Shown here piece by piece: positions 1 to 20,445 of a DNA stretch of 64,000 nt (its first letter is position 1; each line of letters begins with the position of its first letter). The position numbers and the translations under genes were made by a program. A model generated the notes under the pieces. That model had not been told where the DNA came from and searched no databases. It was given only the letters and a program-made list of their open reading frames with translations. This stretch comes from Xestospongia muta (taxonomy: Eukaryota; Porifera; Demospongiae; Haplosclerida; Petrosiidae): contig OY848923.1 in NCBI GenBank assembly GCA_963693285.1, forward strand, positions 7,402,451-7,466,450, in the 5' to 3' direction.

Positions 1-247
1 GGACAAACCATCTATACTGCCATCCTGAAACGACGTTAGTCCATTTGGACAGAGGACCCTCCACAAGACTGCTACTACGACTAGCCATTGTACTTCAATG
101 AATTTACTGGATTATACGGAAATTAAGACCGTTTCCTTATAAGGAAGGTAGCGGGAATTTCGAAGTGGAATGCAGAATTTAAAAGGTGAAGAAACCAATT
201 GAACTGCACTAATTCTTCCTCTAAAGCTCATACCTGCAATTCTCAAG
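1..247. other. 5' flank of the DEPDC1-like gene
   Basis: No convincing coding exon is seen. The stretch directly precedes the ATG at 248 and probably holds promoter and 5' UTR. No TATA box or other element could be assigned. Confidence 0.4.
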
Positions 248-1817
248 ATGGCTGGATCGCTTGACGAACAGAATACGACGCAATATAAGGCTACTCAACT
301 GGTAAATTCCGTCATTTAGAGTATGAGAAAATGAATAAACAATTATATAAAACAATATAACATTGCTCTCTTTCTCTCTCAGTGGCGTAACATAGTCCAA
401 GGATTTCGTTCAGGGATGCCAGTTAGTAGGCATCGTTTGAGAATGAAAGTAATTGAAGGTTGTTTTACTGGAACTGAGGCTACAGAATGGCTAAGTTTAT
501 ACTTACAATCTTCAGGACAGTTTAAGTCTGTCTCTAAAGAACAGGTCTGTGATCTGTTTATCTATTTATCATTGCCATTTGATCTATTAATACTATCTGT
601 CTGTCCATTTATCACCAACTAAGTTAAACCAATACAAATTAGGCATCCATTTCACATGCACCCATCCATTTACTTCTTTTGTCCATCCATTTCCTTCTTT
701 TATCCATCCATTTACTTCTTTTGTCCATCCATTTCCTTCTTTTATCCATCCATTTCCTTCTTTTATCCATCCATTTCCTTCTTTTATCCATCCATTTACT
801 TCTTTTGTCCATCCATTTCCTTCTTTTATCCATCCATTTCCTTCTTTTATCCATCCATTTCCTTCTTTTGTCCATCCATTTCAACCTCTCTGATCTGTCC
901 ATCCATTTAACACCCTACTATCTGTCTATTTAACTCTCTCATTCATCCATTAGGTAGTCACATTGCTCCAAAAATTCCTAGAAAGTGATGTCATTGAAGA
1001 CGCTAAAGGAAAGGAATTGTACAAGTTTGACGAGGGAGCTCATCTTTATCGATTTGTGACACAACCCAGTCTCTTAAACTTCCTTGATGACAGTGCAAAA
1101 GGAGAAAAGAGTGACCTCTGTATTTCAAATCCTTACGCTGTTCTAGGGATGGCGACAGCTAATGAAGATATTGATACAGAAAGTATGTCGTCCAGTGAGA
1201 GGTTACCTAGTGCTGACCCAATTCCCACGGCAAAATATAATGTGTCTCAAACTCAAATAGCCAGTATTTGGAAAGAGCTGACTCTTGCAAGGTTTGTCAT
1301 TATAAATCTATATTTAAGTGACTTACTTGTACATTACATGTACGACTGTTTTATCACATATAGTCATCCATTTATCCATCTATGCATCCATTTATCCATC
1401 TATGCATCCATTTTCCACCTATGCATCCATTTATACGTGTATTCATCCATCACTTATAACTCGATACTATACATTTATTTCTTCCATGCAGACTCTTAAA
1501 ACTCATTGAGCTTCCTTCATTAGACAGTGTCCTCTCTTATGATGCTGTTGATGGTAAGCTGATTGCTGATAATGTGTGTCAGGTCCAACAACAGCTGGTT
1601 GGCTCTGAGAGGGGTAAGTTATGAGAACACGTGCAATTCCTCTCGGCCAGTACTTACAGCAACAGTATACATGTATAGTTGGTGTGTGTATGTTTGTATG
1701 TATCTGTCTACTAGTTTTATTACTTTATATGTAGAAGCTGTTGAAGATGTTCCAAGCTGGGTAGTAATGGCTATGAGATACCTATCTAAATGTAAGTAGT
1801 TTGACTACTAAAGATTA

Positions 1818-1874
<57 letters not shown>

Positions 1875-2740
1875 GGCCAGATGGCTGTCCCACAGATGTC
1901 ACTGGAGGTCTACCAGTATATCATGGCTTTGAACAAGATGTTCTACAATCTCTAACAAGTTACTTCTCTCAACTTACACAACCTCTCATATCTACACACT
2001 TATACGATCTACATATGGCCATTCTACCTCTTATTGACAGACATAGTGACAAAGCACAAGATGCTTTACAACTCTGTAGTCTATTAGTGTATAAAACAAA
2101 TCGAATCCAATTACATCGACTGCTGAGGTTTATAAATAAAACTGGTAGGAACAGCAGATTAAGACTGTGTATGAGACTGACTAATGAGGATGTGGTAAGA
2201 TGTACTCTATAATGGATGGATGGATGGATAATAACAATGGACAGTCAAAAATAAAATGGATAGATATTATTGTTCATCCATTTAATTATTCATCTATCCA
2301 TCAGTCTATTCATTCATCCATACTATATTTTTAATTCATCCATTCACATAGCTCCTTGAACGGTTTGCTAACACAATCCTAAAACCACCTGGTCAGGTAA
2401 TAACATCTGATAACCATCTCAAGATTACTCGTCTTATTCGATACATGGCTGACCATTATCATCACATTTTTCACGTTCCTTGTGAACTCCGAGATGAAGT
2501 TGAACAACATCTGACACTACTACAAGAGAAAGGAGAATTGGAACATCCTGTTGTACGAGGGTATTGCCAGCGAGTCACTAAGGAAGAGTATGAGTGTCAG
2601 AAACAGACGACTTCACATGAACATTTGGTACAGCTATTAGAAACTATTATTAGAGATGAGAATATGTCAACAAAAGTAAAGAAACAGCGATTAAAACAAG
2701 TAAATAGTATTGAAAGTTAACTTACTGAGTTGTTCATCTC

Positions 2741-2782
<42 letters not shown>

Positions 2783-2895
2783 TCTCTCTCAATCAGTTCA
2801 AACAGGCTTATCCGGATATATATGCACAATGGTTCCCTCCTCGTTCTACTAGTGTGGATGGAACTACCACAATTGAGAGCAGACGTAGATCTTAA
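248..2895 (+). CDS. DEPDC1B: DEP and RhoGAP-like domain protein, DEPDC1/DEPDC1B family
   Basis: Eight exons join in frame: 248-301, 383-544, 954-1291, 1492-1613, 1735-1791, 1875-2194, 2352-2699, 2797-2895 (499 residues, close to the size of DEPDC1B). All introns are GT-AG. The N-terminus carries a DEP domain: residues after W19 read RNIVQGFRSGMP, then HRLRMKV, CFTGTEATEWL, and exon 3 gives VIEDAKGKELY and HLYRF, the family's DEP pattern. Exons 5-7 (SWVVMAMRYLSK, WPDG, GLPVYHGFEQDV, then a helical region) match the RhoGAP-like half, which in this family lacks a clear catalytic arginine finger. The family is linked to mitosis and Rho/ERK signalling in vertebrates; the sponge role is inferred. 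DEPDC1 and DEPDC1B are both possible names, since the gene could predate their split. Confidence 0.88.
656..895 (+). repeat. 21-bp minisatellite in DEPDC1-like intron 2
   Basis: About eleven tandem copies of a 21-bp unit of the form CCATCCATTT(C/A)CTTCTTTT(A/G)T. They lie wholly between the donor at 545 and the acceptor ending at 953. Because the unit is a multiple of three, open reading frames run through it on both strands, but these are repeat artefacts. Confidence 0.9.
1821..1872 (+). repeat. (TC)n tract abutting a 3' splice site
   Basis: A pure TC dinucleotide run ends directly in the AG acceptor of exon 6 of the DEPDC1-like gene, so the microsatellite itself forms the polypyrimidine tract. 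Confidence 0.9.
2736..2790 (+). repeat. (TC)n tract before the last DEPDC1-like exon
   Basis: CT-rich microsatellite filling most of the final intron, followed by AATCAG and exon 8. Confidence 0.85.
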
Positions 2896-3640
2896 TCTAC
2901 AAACGTTATTGTTTATATTAAAATATTGACAATTGGTCTTATTATTTATCAATCTCAATAACTATATATACAATTATATGAACACAAAAGAATATTAAAA
3001 AATTATATATATATTTTTAATACAGATATACAATGGAAAAGTATTTATTTTGAATTCTTGTAATAACTCTACTTTATTTACATATTTTACAGTCTCAATA
3101 TAATTATTACTATTATCTAAACACTACACATGTTGTTATTTGTTTATATCTACTACAGAAACATTTCTAGTTAAATATCATATCGATATATTATTTAATA
3201 CTCATTTATAAGTGGTAACACTATAGGGTCCTTGTTCTAACATGTACTATGATGATGACATCATTATGTGTCATATAGTTAGAGTTAATAATGTTAATAG
3301 TGTTGTGGTTTAGAGTTTATATAGCACACTATTGTTATATAGTGAACAGTGTTTGCAGAGAGCATAGATTACTGGTCAAACAGTCATGCTCCTGTAACTT
3401 GTAAATGTTTCACTAAAGTATAATCCAAATTAATTTGAAAAAAAATTAATTTTGATAAAAAAATTAAACTATGGCAATGATATAGGTGGAGTCAATGGGT
3501 GTGGTCAATGTCTGTTAGGATTTCTTTTTGCTTTTTTTCTGCTTTTCTTTTTTTTCCTTTTTAATTGGTATTACATTTGATGGCATATACCCTCTAAACA
3601 AACCAAGATTTGCTAATTAATTATTCATTAAAGGTGTGGC
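2896..3640. other. Convergent 3' intergenic region, DEPDC1-like / POMGNT1
   Basis: AT-rich sequence with no supported gene. It holds the 3' UTRs of two convergent genes: DEPDC1-like ends at 2895 on the plus strand and POMGNT1 ends at 3641 on the minus strand. Poly-A/T runs near 3430-3560 are the only striking feature. Confidence 0.6.
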
Positions 3641-8681
<5,041 letters not shown>

Positions 8682-8797
8682 ACTTCCAACAACAAAGGTC
8701 GATAAATATTATCTAGTGCCACGCCTCTTTATAATTAACCGCACCTTCTACCACGCCCACAAGTGACCAAGCATTTTATAAGTTTTTTTACTCTGAA
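8682..8797. promoter_or_regulatory. Divergent promoter region, POMGNT1 / UBE3C
   Basis: Only 116 bp separate the two start codons, at 8681 on the minus strand and 8798 on the plus strand. The interval holds two CACGCC-type boxes (CCACGCCTC and CCACGCCC) and AT-rich TTATAA-like stretches. Both 5' UTRs and a shared promoter must fit here or overlap the first exons. Bidirectional promoter activity is inferred from the geometry alone. Confidence 0.6.
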
Positions 8798-13581
<4,784 letters not shown>

Positions 13582-13768
13582 GGACATGTGTCAGTCATAA
13601 ATTAATAACTACATGTATTAATAGTTATATAACTATTGTGTTTAGTAATTTTGACTGTAAAATTATGTTTCTTAAAAAAAATTATTACTCAAAAACAAAC
13701 TATATATTATTTAATTATATTAACATAACTTTGCTGATAAATCATATCATTACTTTAAAAGCGAAAAG

Positions 13769-15058
13769 TCAGTCAGTATCTTGTTCGTATATATAAGGTA
13801 CTATTACTTTAAACTTGAGACAATCATCTTTTAAATATTGACAGTTAATATCAGCATCATAGTCTAGTTGATCTAATGGAAGACGTGCACTCTGAGTTGA
13901 TAAATATTTCCCTCGATTTCCTTTATTAACTCTTCTCCCTTGTTTTTTGTCTTTGTAATCAAAGACATAATCATAATGATGACGATTACCACACTGATTA
14001 AGGAGTCGTATGATAACTTTCCCTTTAAATGGCCACAGAAGATCATCATCAAGAGGACCTAGCATCATGTAGGAATAAATACGTAGTGATGTATCACTGT
14101 CAATTTCATTGAAATCAACTTCAAAGCACATCTTGTATCCATTGACATGAGTAAAATAAGGAGGACTATACCATTGGACACTGTTATCCTTCTTGTGTTC
14201 AAACTCTGTCATTGTAATAACATCACAAACCTTGTCATATATCTTACTAAGTAAAATCTTATTTTCTGTTCTCAATTCACGGACTTCAGATATCAAGAGA
14301 TCAATTTGTTTATCTTTCTCCTGTAGTTGCCTGTCTTTCTCTTCCATTATATTCTGCAAATTATCATAGATCATTTTAGAAGAGAGAACACTATGGTGGA
14401 TACCATTATCAGACAGATGTTGAGCTAGATCACAACGACGAACCTTCTCTTGACATCCCACATGACTAAACTCACACTCTATGATCTGGAAGGGACAGTT
14501 ATCAAGATGATCTTGTAACATTCCTCGTTCTATCTCATCTCCAGAACACTCATTAGGACAGATGATAGGATACTTGTCACATACTGGATAATGTTCATTA
14601 ACTATCACCTCATAGGTTGACTGGTACTTACAATAACCACAAGCAAAAGGACGTTTTGGACACTTCTCTTTATGTTCCTCTATGTACTGACGTTGGCATT
14701 GTTGACCACACCCATAAGGACAATCCTCTTGAACACACGGACACTTTGGTAGATGGGTTTTGAGTTGACCTAGTTCCATCTTATGACCACACCCCTCATT
14801 ACACCATATTAGCAACTTGTTAAGAGTATTACGCTCAAAATATGTATCACGTGACATTATATACTTATCCCGTCGACACATTGGACATTGTAGAGTGGTA
14901 GTCTGCTTTTTTAGTTTGACTCCACATTTTTTACAGATATGTTGACCACAACAAGTAAACTGGTGTGGTTCTTCAACAATATCTAGACACAGAGGACATA
15001 TGACATCATCAGGAGGAGGAGGACTAACAAACTGATACTTGTAATCTTTTGCAGCCAT
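13769..15058 (-). CDS. TRAF-like protein 1 (RING, TRAF zinc fingers, MATH), 429 aa
   Basis: Intronless. RING-type C3HC4 finger at about residues 21-60 (CPLCLDIVEEPHQF, CCGQHICKKC, CPMC). Cys/His-rich TRAF-type fingers at about 85-225 (CNEGCG, CPYGCG, HYPVCDKYPIICPNEC). A short coiled coil at about 235-275 with EKDRQLQEKDKQ. C-terminal MATH (TRAF-C) domain at about 290-425, with WYSPPYFTHVNGYKMCFEVD and WPFKGKVIIRLLNQ. TRAFs are adaptor/E3 proteins downstream of immune and TNF/IL-1-type receptors, and the MATH domain binds receptor tails and drives trimerisation. This copy lies tail-to-tail with intact UBE3C (187 bp between stop codons) and has the shortest coil of the intact copies, so it sits at the array's left boundary. 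Confidence 0.93.
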   Translation of the reverse strand: MAAKDYKYQFVSPPPPDDVICPLCLDIVEEPHQFTCCGQHICKKCGVKLKKQTTTLQCPMCRRDKYIMSRDTYFERNTLNKLLIWCNEGCGHKMELGQLKTHLPKCPCVQEDCPYGCGQQCQRQYIEEHKEKCPKRPFACGYCKYQSTYEVIVNEHYPVCDKYPIICPNECSGDEIERGMLQDHLDNCPFQIIECEFSHVGCQEKVRRCDLAQHLSDNGIHHSVLSSKMIYDNLQNIMEEKDRQLQEKDKQIDLLISEVRELRTENKILLSKIYDKVCDVITMTEFEHKKDNSVQWYSPPYFTHVNGYKMCFEVDFNEIDSDTSLRIYSYMMLGPLDDDLLWPFKGKVIIRLLNQCGNRHHYDYVFDYKDKKQGRRVNKGNRGKYLSTQSARLPLDQLDYDADINCQYLKDDCLKFKVIVPYIYEQDTD

Positions 15059-15083
15059 TTTGTAAGGGCTACTTATGACTTGA

Positions 15084-15099
15084 ATTTCCTTTTAATAAC
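15084..15099 (-). promoter_or_regulatory. Conserved TRAF upstream box, gene 1
   Basis: In the gene's sense it reads GTTATTAAAAGGAAAT, 26 nt upstream of the ATG. The same box occurs before TRAF-like genes 4, 6 and 8 and before both broken copies, so it is a conserved TATA-like promoter candidate. Shared ancestry of the duplicates could also explain it. Confidence 0.5.
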
Positions 15100-15414
15100 T
15101 AGGTCTATGTAAACTACTGTGCTATAGAGTATTAGTGTAAAATAACACGTAATAGTAACCAGTGCAATGGAATCCATGTACAATATAAAATGATGTAGCC
15201 AGGAGCCACTTAGAAAAAAAAATAAAACAATTATTTTCTGTATCAATGCTATAATGATCTAGCACAGTTATGTTTAAAGAAGAAATCATACTTGAAGCAA
15301 AGTAATTTAAGAGCACTGACTGAAAATAGTCAGTGCTCTCATGTCTATTAAAACTATTGTTATACAATGTTACTTTTTGCTTACGTGTTATAGTTAGTCT
15401 ATCAGTAAGTAGTT

Positions 15415-15540
15415 TATCTTGTATCACTAATGGATTAATATAACATCTCTTGTAAGAGGTCTTCTTAACTTTTTCTTCCTTTTAATGTTTTCTGAGGTAT
15501 CTTTACTTGAGAACAATGATAACATTCATATTTTTGTTCT
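15415..15540 (-). pseudogene. Decayed copy of KRI1 last exon (relic K1)
   Basis: Shares GTATCACT, GAGGTCTTCTT, TTTCTGAGGT-TCTTTA and TTGTTCTT blocks, in the same order, with the intact KRI1 terminal exon (61065-61260). It carries no open frame. It lies on the 5' side of TRAF-like gene 1, as intact KRI1 lies on the 5' side of TRAF-like gene 8. Confidence 0.65.
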
Positions 15541-15560
15541 TGTAATTTAATAATGACAAG

Positions 15561-15642
15561 ACATCAACTAGTGCTTGTATGAACCTCCTCAAATTACCAA
15601 TCAGCTAGTACTTGTATGATGAACCTCCTCAAATTACCATTG
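15561..15642 (+). pseudogene. UBE3C last-exon fragment, locally duplicated (relic U1)
   Basis: Two side-by-side copies of the segment encoding the HECT cysteine loop (CTTGTATGAACCTCC). Sequence resembling the UBE3C 3' UTR follows to about 15790. It directly follows relic K1, so a KRI1/UBE3C junction typical of tandem duplication is visible. Confidence 0.8.
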
Positions 15643-15819
15643 TTATATAACTATTGTTTTTAGTAATTATGTTTGTTAATAAAATAATTACTTGTATACA
15701 AACTAAATATTATATATATAATTAAAACATTCACAACTTTGGATATGTCAGTTATAAATTAATAATAGTCATATAATTATATTATTTAGTAATATCTGTT
15801 TGTAGATCTTAGCATCAAT

Positions 15820-15881
15820 CAATAGACACAGAGGACATATGACATCATCAGGAGGAGGACTAACAAACTGAACTTGTAATC
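15820..15881 (-). pseudogene. Truncated TRAF-like copy, RING-start fragment
   Basis: About 60 bp of the TRAF N-terminal coding sequence (KFQFVSPPPDDVICPLCL frame, up to the first RING cysteines). It breaks off into flank sequence at about 15820. Its first codons lie 6.5 kb away at 22378-22404, beyond a transposon. Neither piece could make a TRAF protein. Confidence 0.85.
15874..15881. repeat. Left 8-bp target-site duplication
   Basis: TTGTAATC immediately outside the left terminal inverted repeat, identical to 22378-22385. In the TRAF sense strand it is GATTACAA, part of the D-Y-K codons. Confidence 0.9.
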
Positions 15882-15925
15882 GACAGCCATTAGCCGGAGA
15901 AAGTTATCCAAAATTTTAACCCCTT
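15882..15925 (+). repeat. Left terminal inverted repeat
   Basis: Starts GACAGCCATTAGCCGG and ends TTTTAACCCCTT. It is the reverse complement of 22334-22377. Confidence 0.9.
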
Positions 15926-15944
15926 CTTTTTTGTTATTGAATTT

Positions 15945-16310
15945 TCTCACGTCAGCAGAAGTTCTATCTTTAATAGAGGGCTTCCTCTAACTATTTCTGA
16001 TCTACATCCGTCAAATACTGTTGGTGTTTCAGGAGGTTCCAGTTTGATGATGGAGCAGCGACCAGGGCAATTGGAATCATTAACTGCTTTGTTTATTGGT
16101 TTGAGTACACAAGAGTTGCCACGTGAAGAGACCACTTTTCAAAATCAGGTAATTGTTGTAGAAGTAAAAGAACATAGTGAGATATGACTAGTTCAAAGTT
16201 TACCTTAGTAAGTTCTGCTATTACTATGTGTTACTTACTCTATATTGGTATAGACTGTTCATATGTTTATTAGAACTACTGCAATAATTGGACATGGACT
16301 ACTGGCAGGT
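15945..16310 (+). other. Exon-like segments inside the transposon, unknown protein
   Basis: An open stretch from about 15945 to 16149 (containing SGGSSLMMEQRPGQLESL and PREETTFQNQ) ends at a GTAATT donor. A second open stretch, about 16253-16309 (TVHMFIRTTAIIGHG), is bounded by TATAG and GTAAGT. The two splice in frame. No family is recognised and no clear start or terminal exon was found. This could be a captured gene fragment or part of an element gene. Confidence 0.35.
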
Positions 16311-16522
16311 AAGTATTATCTATTCATACATCTATCTAATGTACCACATAGCTATCTACAATATCTATCCATCTCTATCCATCAATTCGTCTATCAACTA
16401 TAACTTTTATCATCTGTCGGTATTCATCACCTTGGTTTTATCAATGAGTGTCCTTATAGTGGGTTTAGTAGTACTTGGTATGAGTACAAGATTAGAATAT
16501 AGAATAAGCATCCTGAAATTAT

Positions 16523-16609
16523 GGAAGCCGAGGACAGACATTCCAATTCCTGTTTCTTATTTTAATCAAATGGGATAATATGGAGTTGGAATGTATGTCC
16601 TCGGCTTCC
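16523..16609. repeat. Hairpin repeat, GGAAGCCGAGGAC arms
   Basis: Arms at 16523-16550 and 16582-16609 are near-perfect inverted repeats around a 31-bp loop. A third diverged copy, in the right-arm orientation, lies at about 16846-16888. It resembles a small foldback element nested in the larger transposon. Confidence 0.8.
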
Positions 16610-17786
16610 GTAAATAACACTCATAGAATATACAACCAAAATCAGGAACCCAACCCAACTAGAAACATCTCACTGACGCTTGATTCTAAGAGACAGTTGG
16701 TGGTGCTCATGCTCAGTGTTTTATTAATAACAAGAAAAGCCTAGAAATGGCACATATGCAAAGAATGGAATAAAGAATAAGAAATTGAAAGTTATCAAGG
16801 TTGTTAATTGGAATTTTTAAAATACCCAAAGATGCGCAGAAGAAACAAGAAATAGGAATTGGAATGTCCATCCTCGGCTTTCATATGAAATAGAGTTTCC
16901 TTGAATCTTAATTCCATGGCATCTTTTCTTCTTTTCTATAGGCTTGATATATTGACTGGAACAAACAGTTCTTCAATTATACTTCTCCTCATAGTCAACA
17001 GTCTCCATTATGTTGCTAATAGTCAGCAAAGCCCATAACTGTTTGGTTAGCTCTTAGTATAAAAAGAATCTTAGCTGGCTCTTGGCTGGATGGACCCTTA
17101 GTCCAGATAGAAAGTAAGTACATGTATATGTAAGAAGTGGTATGATCTAGTTCATGTATGGACTGGAGGGTAAAGGATATATATCTAAGAAAAATAAGGT
17201 TTAAAAGTGTCTATAATGAAGACATGCTTTTAAGATGTGACCCTCTCTGTAGTCTGTAGTGGACGCTTTGGGATATTAGCATGGACTGGATCAGGACACT
17301 GAGGAGAGTTCAATATAGAGGATGTTCTTAGTTTAGAATATATTATTATGAGAATAAAATGTGATTACGCCATTAATAAGATATTGTTTTTAATAAATAA
17401 GAAGAGATTACTGGTATTAAAATTAGACCACCAAATAAACTTTGTAAGACTCTCTTTTTTTAGAATATCTGTGGAATCTTTATCAAACCAGTTCTACAGA
17501 CCAAGACAAACCAGTTATCCTAGTTTAGCCTGAAATATCTGCACTTTTAAAATGAATCACATTTTCCACATAATCTATTTTTTGCATACTATTGCATTAT
17601 CTAAAACAAATTTGGATTAGGATGAGGATATTCCATGTTTTATTAAATTCATACTTAAAAATGTTCATCAAGTATCTGGATACAAAGCTAAGGCAATGAA
17701 TTATAATTGTTTAATTGATTTTAGGTGTACGTTTTAATTGTAGTTTGTTGATATCCTACTACCCACTATCATGTTTGTTATTCTTT

Positions 17787-18368
17787 TAAAAAAAGAATAA
17801 TTTCGTTTGCTAATATTTACATAATAGACACACAGACAAGTATCAAACAAGTTGGACTCAAACCCATACTGATAGACTCATTCTGATACTGTATAGCAGA
17901 GTCCTTCACATCACTTGGTGAGCCATGGAACTCAGTTGTATGCTCAATTTTTAAAAGAAGTGTAATAAAATTTGTGTGTAGACGCTGAACCATAAACATC
18001 TTAAATAGTTTTAAAAAATTAAATAATAAATAAAGATTAATTGTTCTTTTAAAAAAGAATAATTTGTTTGCTACTAGTTATGTAGTAAACACAGACACTG
18101 AAACAAGTTGGACTCAAACCCATACTAATAGACTCATTCTGATACTGCATCAGAGCCTTTACATCACTTGGTGAGCCATGGAACTCAGTTGTATGTTCAA
18201 TTTTGTATTTAAGATTACATGATAATGATGGCACAAATTTAATGCTATAAATTTTTTATCTTATCTACAATTTTAAAAAGTGTAATAAAATTTGTGTGTA
18301 GACACTGAACCCTAAACTTCTTAAATAGTTTTTAAAAAATTAAACGATAAATAAAGATTAATTTTGAC
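17787..18368 (-). repeat. Tandem pair of ~250-320 bp repeats with tRNA-like Pol III boxes
   Basis: Two direct copies (about 17787-18035 and 18045-18368). On the minus strand each holds an A-box-like TGGCTCACCAAGTG (17912-17925; 18165-18178) and a B-box-like GGTTTGAGTCC (17854-17864; 18110-18120) at tRNA-like spacing. This suggests a tRNA-derived SINE. The second copy has an insertion of about 70 bp. No complete tRNA cloverleaf is claimed. Confidence 0.5.
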
Positions 18369-19290
18369 TATTAAAAGAAATAAATATCTGAGAAGAACTT
18401 GATTAAAAACAGTGAAATAGAAATTAAACCACATCGATTGGGCGGGAAAAATATCATCAGCACGTGTACACAACTAGTAAAAGAACGCGTGACCATGATT
18501 ATGGCGGGAAAATCTCAATTACTAGCACACGACTAACAAGCAAAAAGCTTTAATAGATTTTTAATTAATTTTGGTAAAAAATGATTCTTGATTAAAATTA
18601 ATGTAAAAAGGAGATACTAACTAAATTACAATAATAAAGAAGTGATTGACGTAGTATAATAAATAAAATGATTATATAATTATTATATAATATAATTATA
18701 CTATAGTTGTAAAAAGATAGAATTCAGTGATTATAATATACAGTAGCAATGATAAGTAAACTGATTGTCATATTAGAGTTTCAAAAGAAATTGAATTTTA
18801 AATCTTCAAAGTTAAAATTGACAAATTTAGTGAAAAAAGTTTTTTTAAGAAAATTAATACATATAATACAAACTATAAAAAAAACAAAAAAATGACAACA
18901 AAAAAAATAAAAATAAAAAAAACAAGAAAAAATGACAACAAAAAAATAAAAAACAGTCTCTGTAGTTTAAAGAGTCCTCAAGAAGTCCAGTGAAGGTCTC
19001 CAATCCAACAATTATAGGAAAGAGATGATGGAGAGTTCCCAAGAGTCCAGTCAGTCCACAAGTTGAGAACATAGAGGGAGAAAAAGAGAAGAATAACAAC
19101 TGGATAACTAAAGAATGGATGAGAAGTGAATGGATGGAGAGACAGCTCACCTTTTTCACCAGTGCTCCTCCTGCAGGGAAAAAAAGAGAGAGTAGTTATG
19201 AACTGATAGTGACAATGAGTAGATAGAGAGTGAAGAGAGACAGAGGAAGTGAAAAGGGACCACCAACACACACGCACCCTAGAAGATCAG

Positions 19291-19368
19291 AGCTTCCCCC
19301 CGCCACCTGGCGGCCTCGGATGTTAAAAAAAAATTTTTTTTTGAGGCCGCCAGGCGGCAGGGGGAAGA
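19291..19368. repeat. GC-rich foldback hairpin
   Basis: The left arm (CTTCCCCCCGCCACCTGG region) and right arm (CCAGGCGGCAGGGGGAAG region) are inverted repeats around an A-run/T-run loop. This is strikingly GC-rich in AT-rich surroundings. Confidence 0.85.
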
Positions 19369-19751
19369 TGATGAATAGGGTTTGTATGGGCTGGATAGCC
19401 CAAAAAAAATAAAAATAAAAATAAAAAGAAAAGGAAAGAAGGCTTGAAAGAAGAAGACAGAAGAGACCAGGCAGGAGAGCGACTCATCTTTTACATCCAG
19501 AGAACTGAGAACAGTCAAAACACCAGAGAACATCAGAGAACAGTCAACAACATCAGAGAACATCAGACAACTCCTGGTAACTCCCAATTGAGTCCTGTAG
19601 AAACGAAGAGAAAAGTCAATTAGCGAAGTAAACAAAAATAAAAAGATAAAAATTAAAAAAAACAGAAAATAAATAAAATAATAATTAAATAAAAAAGAAC
19701 AGAAAAGAAAATGAAAAGGATGATCCAGCGAAGAGGAGGGATCCAACGAAG

Positions 19752-19856
19752 TGACGAACAAAGAGACGAGTCGTTAAGAGGGTCGAAGTGGAGAACGAAG
19801 AGACGAGTCGTGAAGAGGGTCGAAGTGGAGAACGAAGAGACGAGTCGTAGCGACGA
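19752..19856. repeat. ~42-bp tandem repeat, three copies
   Basis: Three copies of a unit containing AAGAGACGAGTCGT followed by AAGAGGGTCGAAGTGGAG. It is also unusually GC-rich for the region. Confidence 0.8.
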
Positions 19857-20445
19857 AGACCCACGGGAGTCTGTGAACTAAAAAGGCTTGCAAATGGAGT
19901 CTTTTTTATATTTTCAAGACATCTCTGTCATGCTTCATTACGATGAACACAAGGCACAAACTCGTGACAATTTGGCGGGAAATAACAGCAGGCTCCAACC
20001 ACACGTGACCAACATTAATTGATTTTTAATTGATCTTTTAATTGATCTGATCAACAATTAATTAAAAGTCTTCTAGATACATAAAAACATTACAGTACAC
20101 TATCTATTCTAGCTCCAAAATTGTTAACAACAAGCATGACAGCTTCGTCTTTGTAATGTAATGTCACAAATAATGTTGACTGAAACAAACGATTATAGTT
20201 AAACCAGAATTATATAACTTCAGTGACGGTTTTTGATCAGCATTATAATACCAGTCACCAGCTGACGATACTATGTAGTCTTTTTAACCAATTGTATTGA
20301 CCAGCTTTGTTGGTTAGCTTGTAATTCTAAGACCCAGTCCACTGAACAACTAGAAAAAAAACAAAGAATGTTAATTGACATCTTTCTCTCAATGACATCC
20401 AAGTTACATGAAATATCTGTATACATGAATGTTACTGTTATAGAG

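Noticed and set aside
639..933. Overlapping ORFs on both strands
   Set aside because: Translation of a 21-bp intronic minisatellite. The region lies between verified splice sites of the DEPDC1-like gene.
15122..15427. 101-codon minus-strand ORF
   Set aside because: Lies in the duplicated upstream flank of a TRAF gene. The equivalent segments at 22455-22760 and 31460-31750 do not keep the frame, so it is not conserved as protein.
17817..18234. Two related 60-codon minus-strand ORFs
   Set aside because: Better explained as a duplicated repeat with tRNA-like Pol III boxes than as coding sequence.
18854..19761. Phe/Leu/Ser-rich minus-strand ORFs
   Set aside because: A-rich low-complexity DNA inside the transposon, with no domain and poor codon structure.
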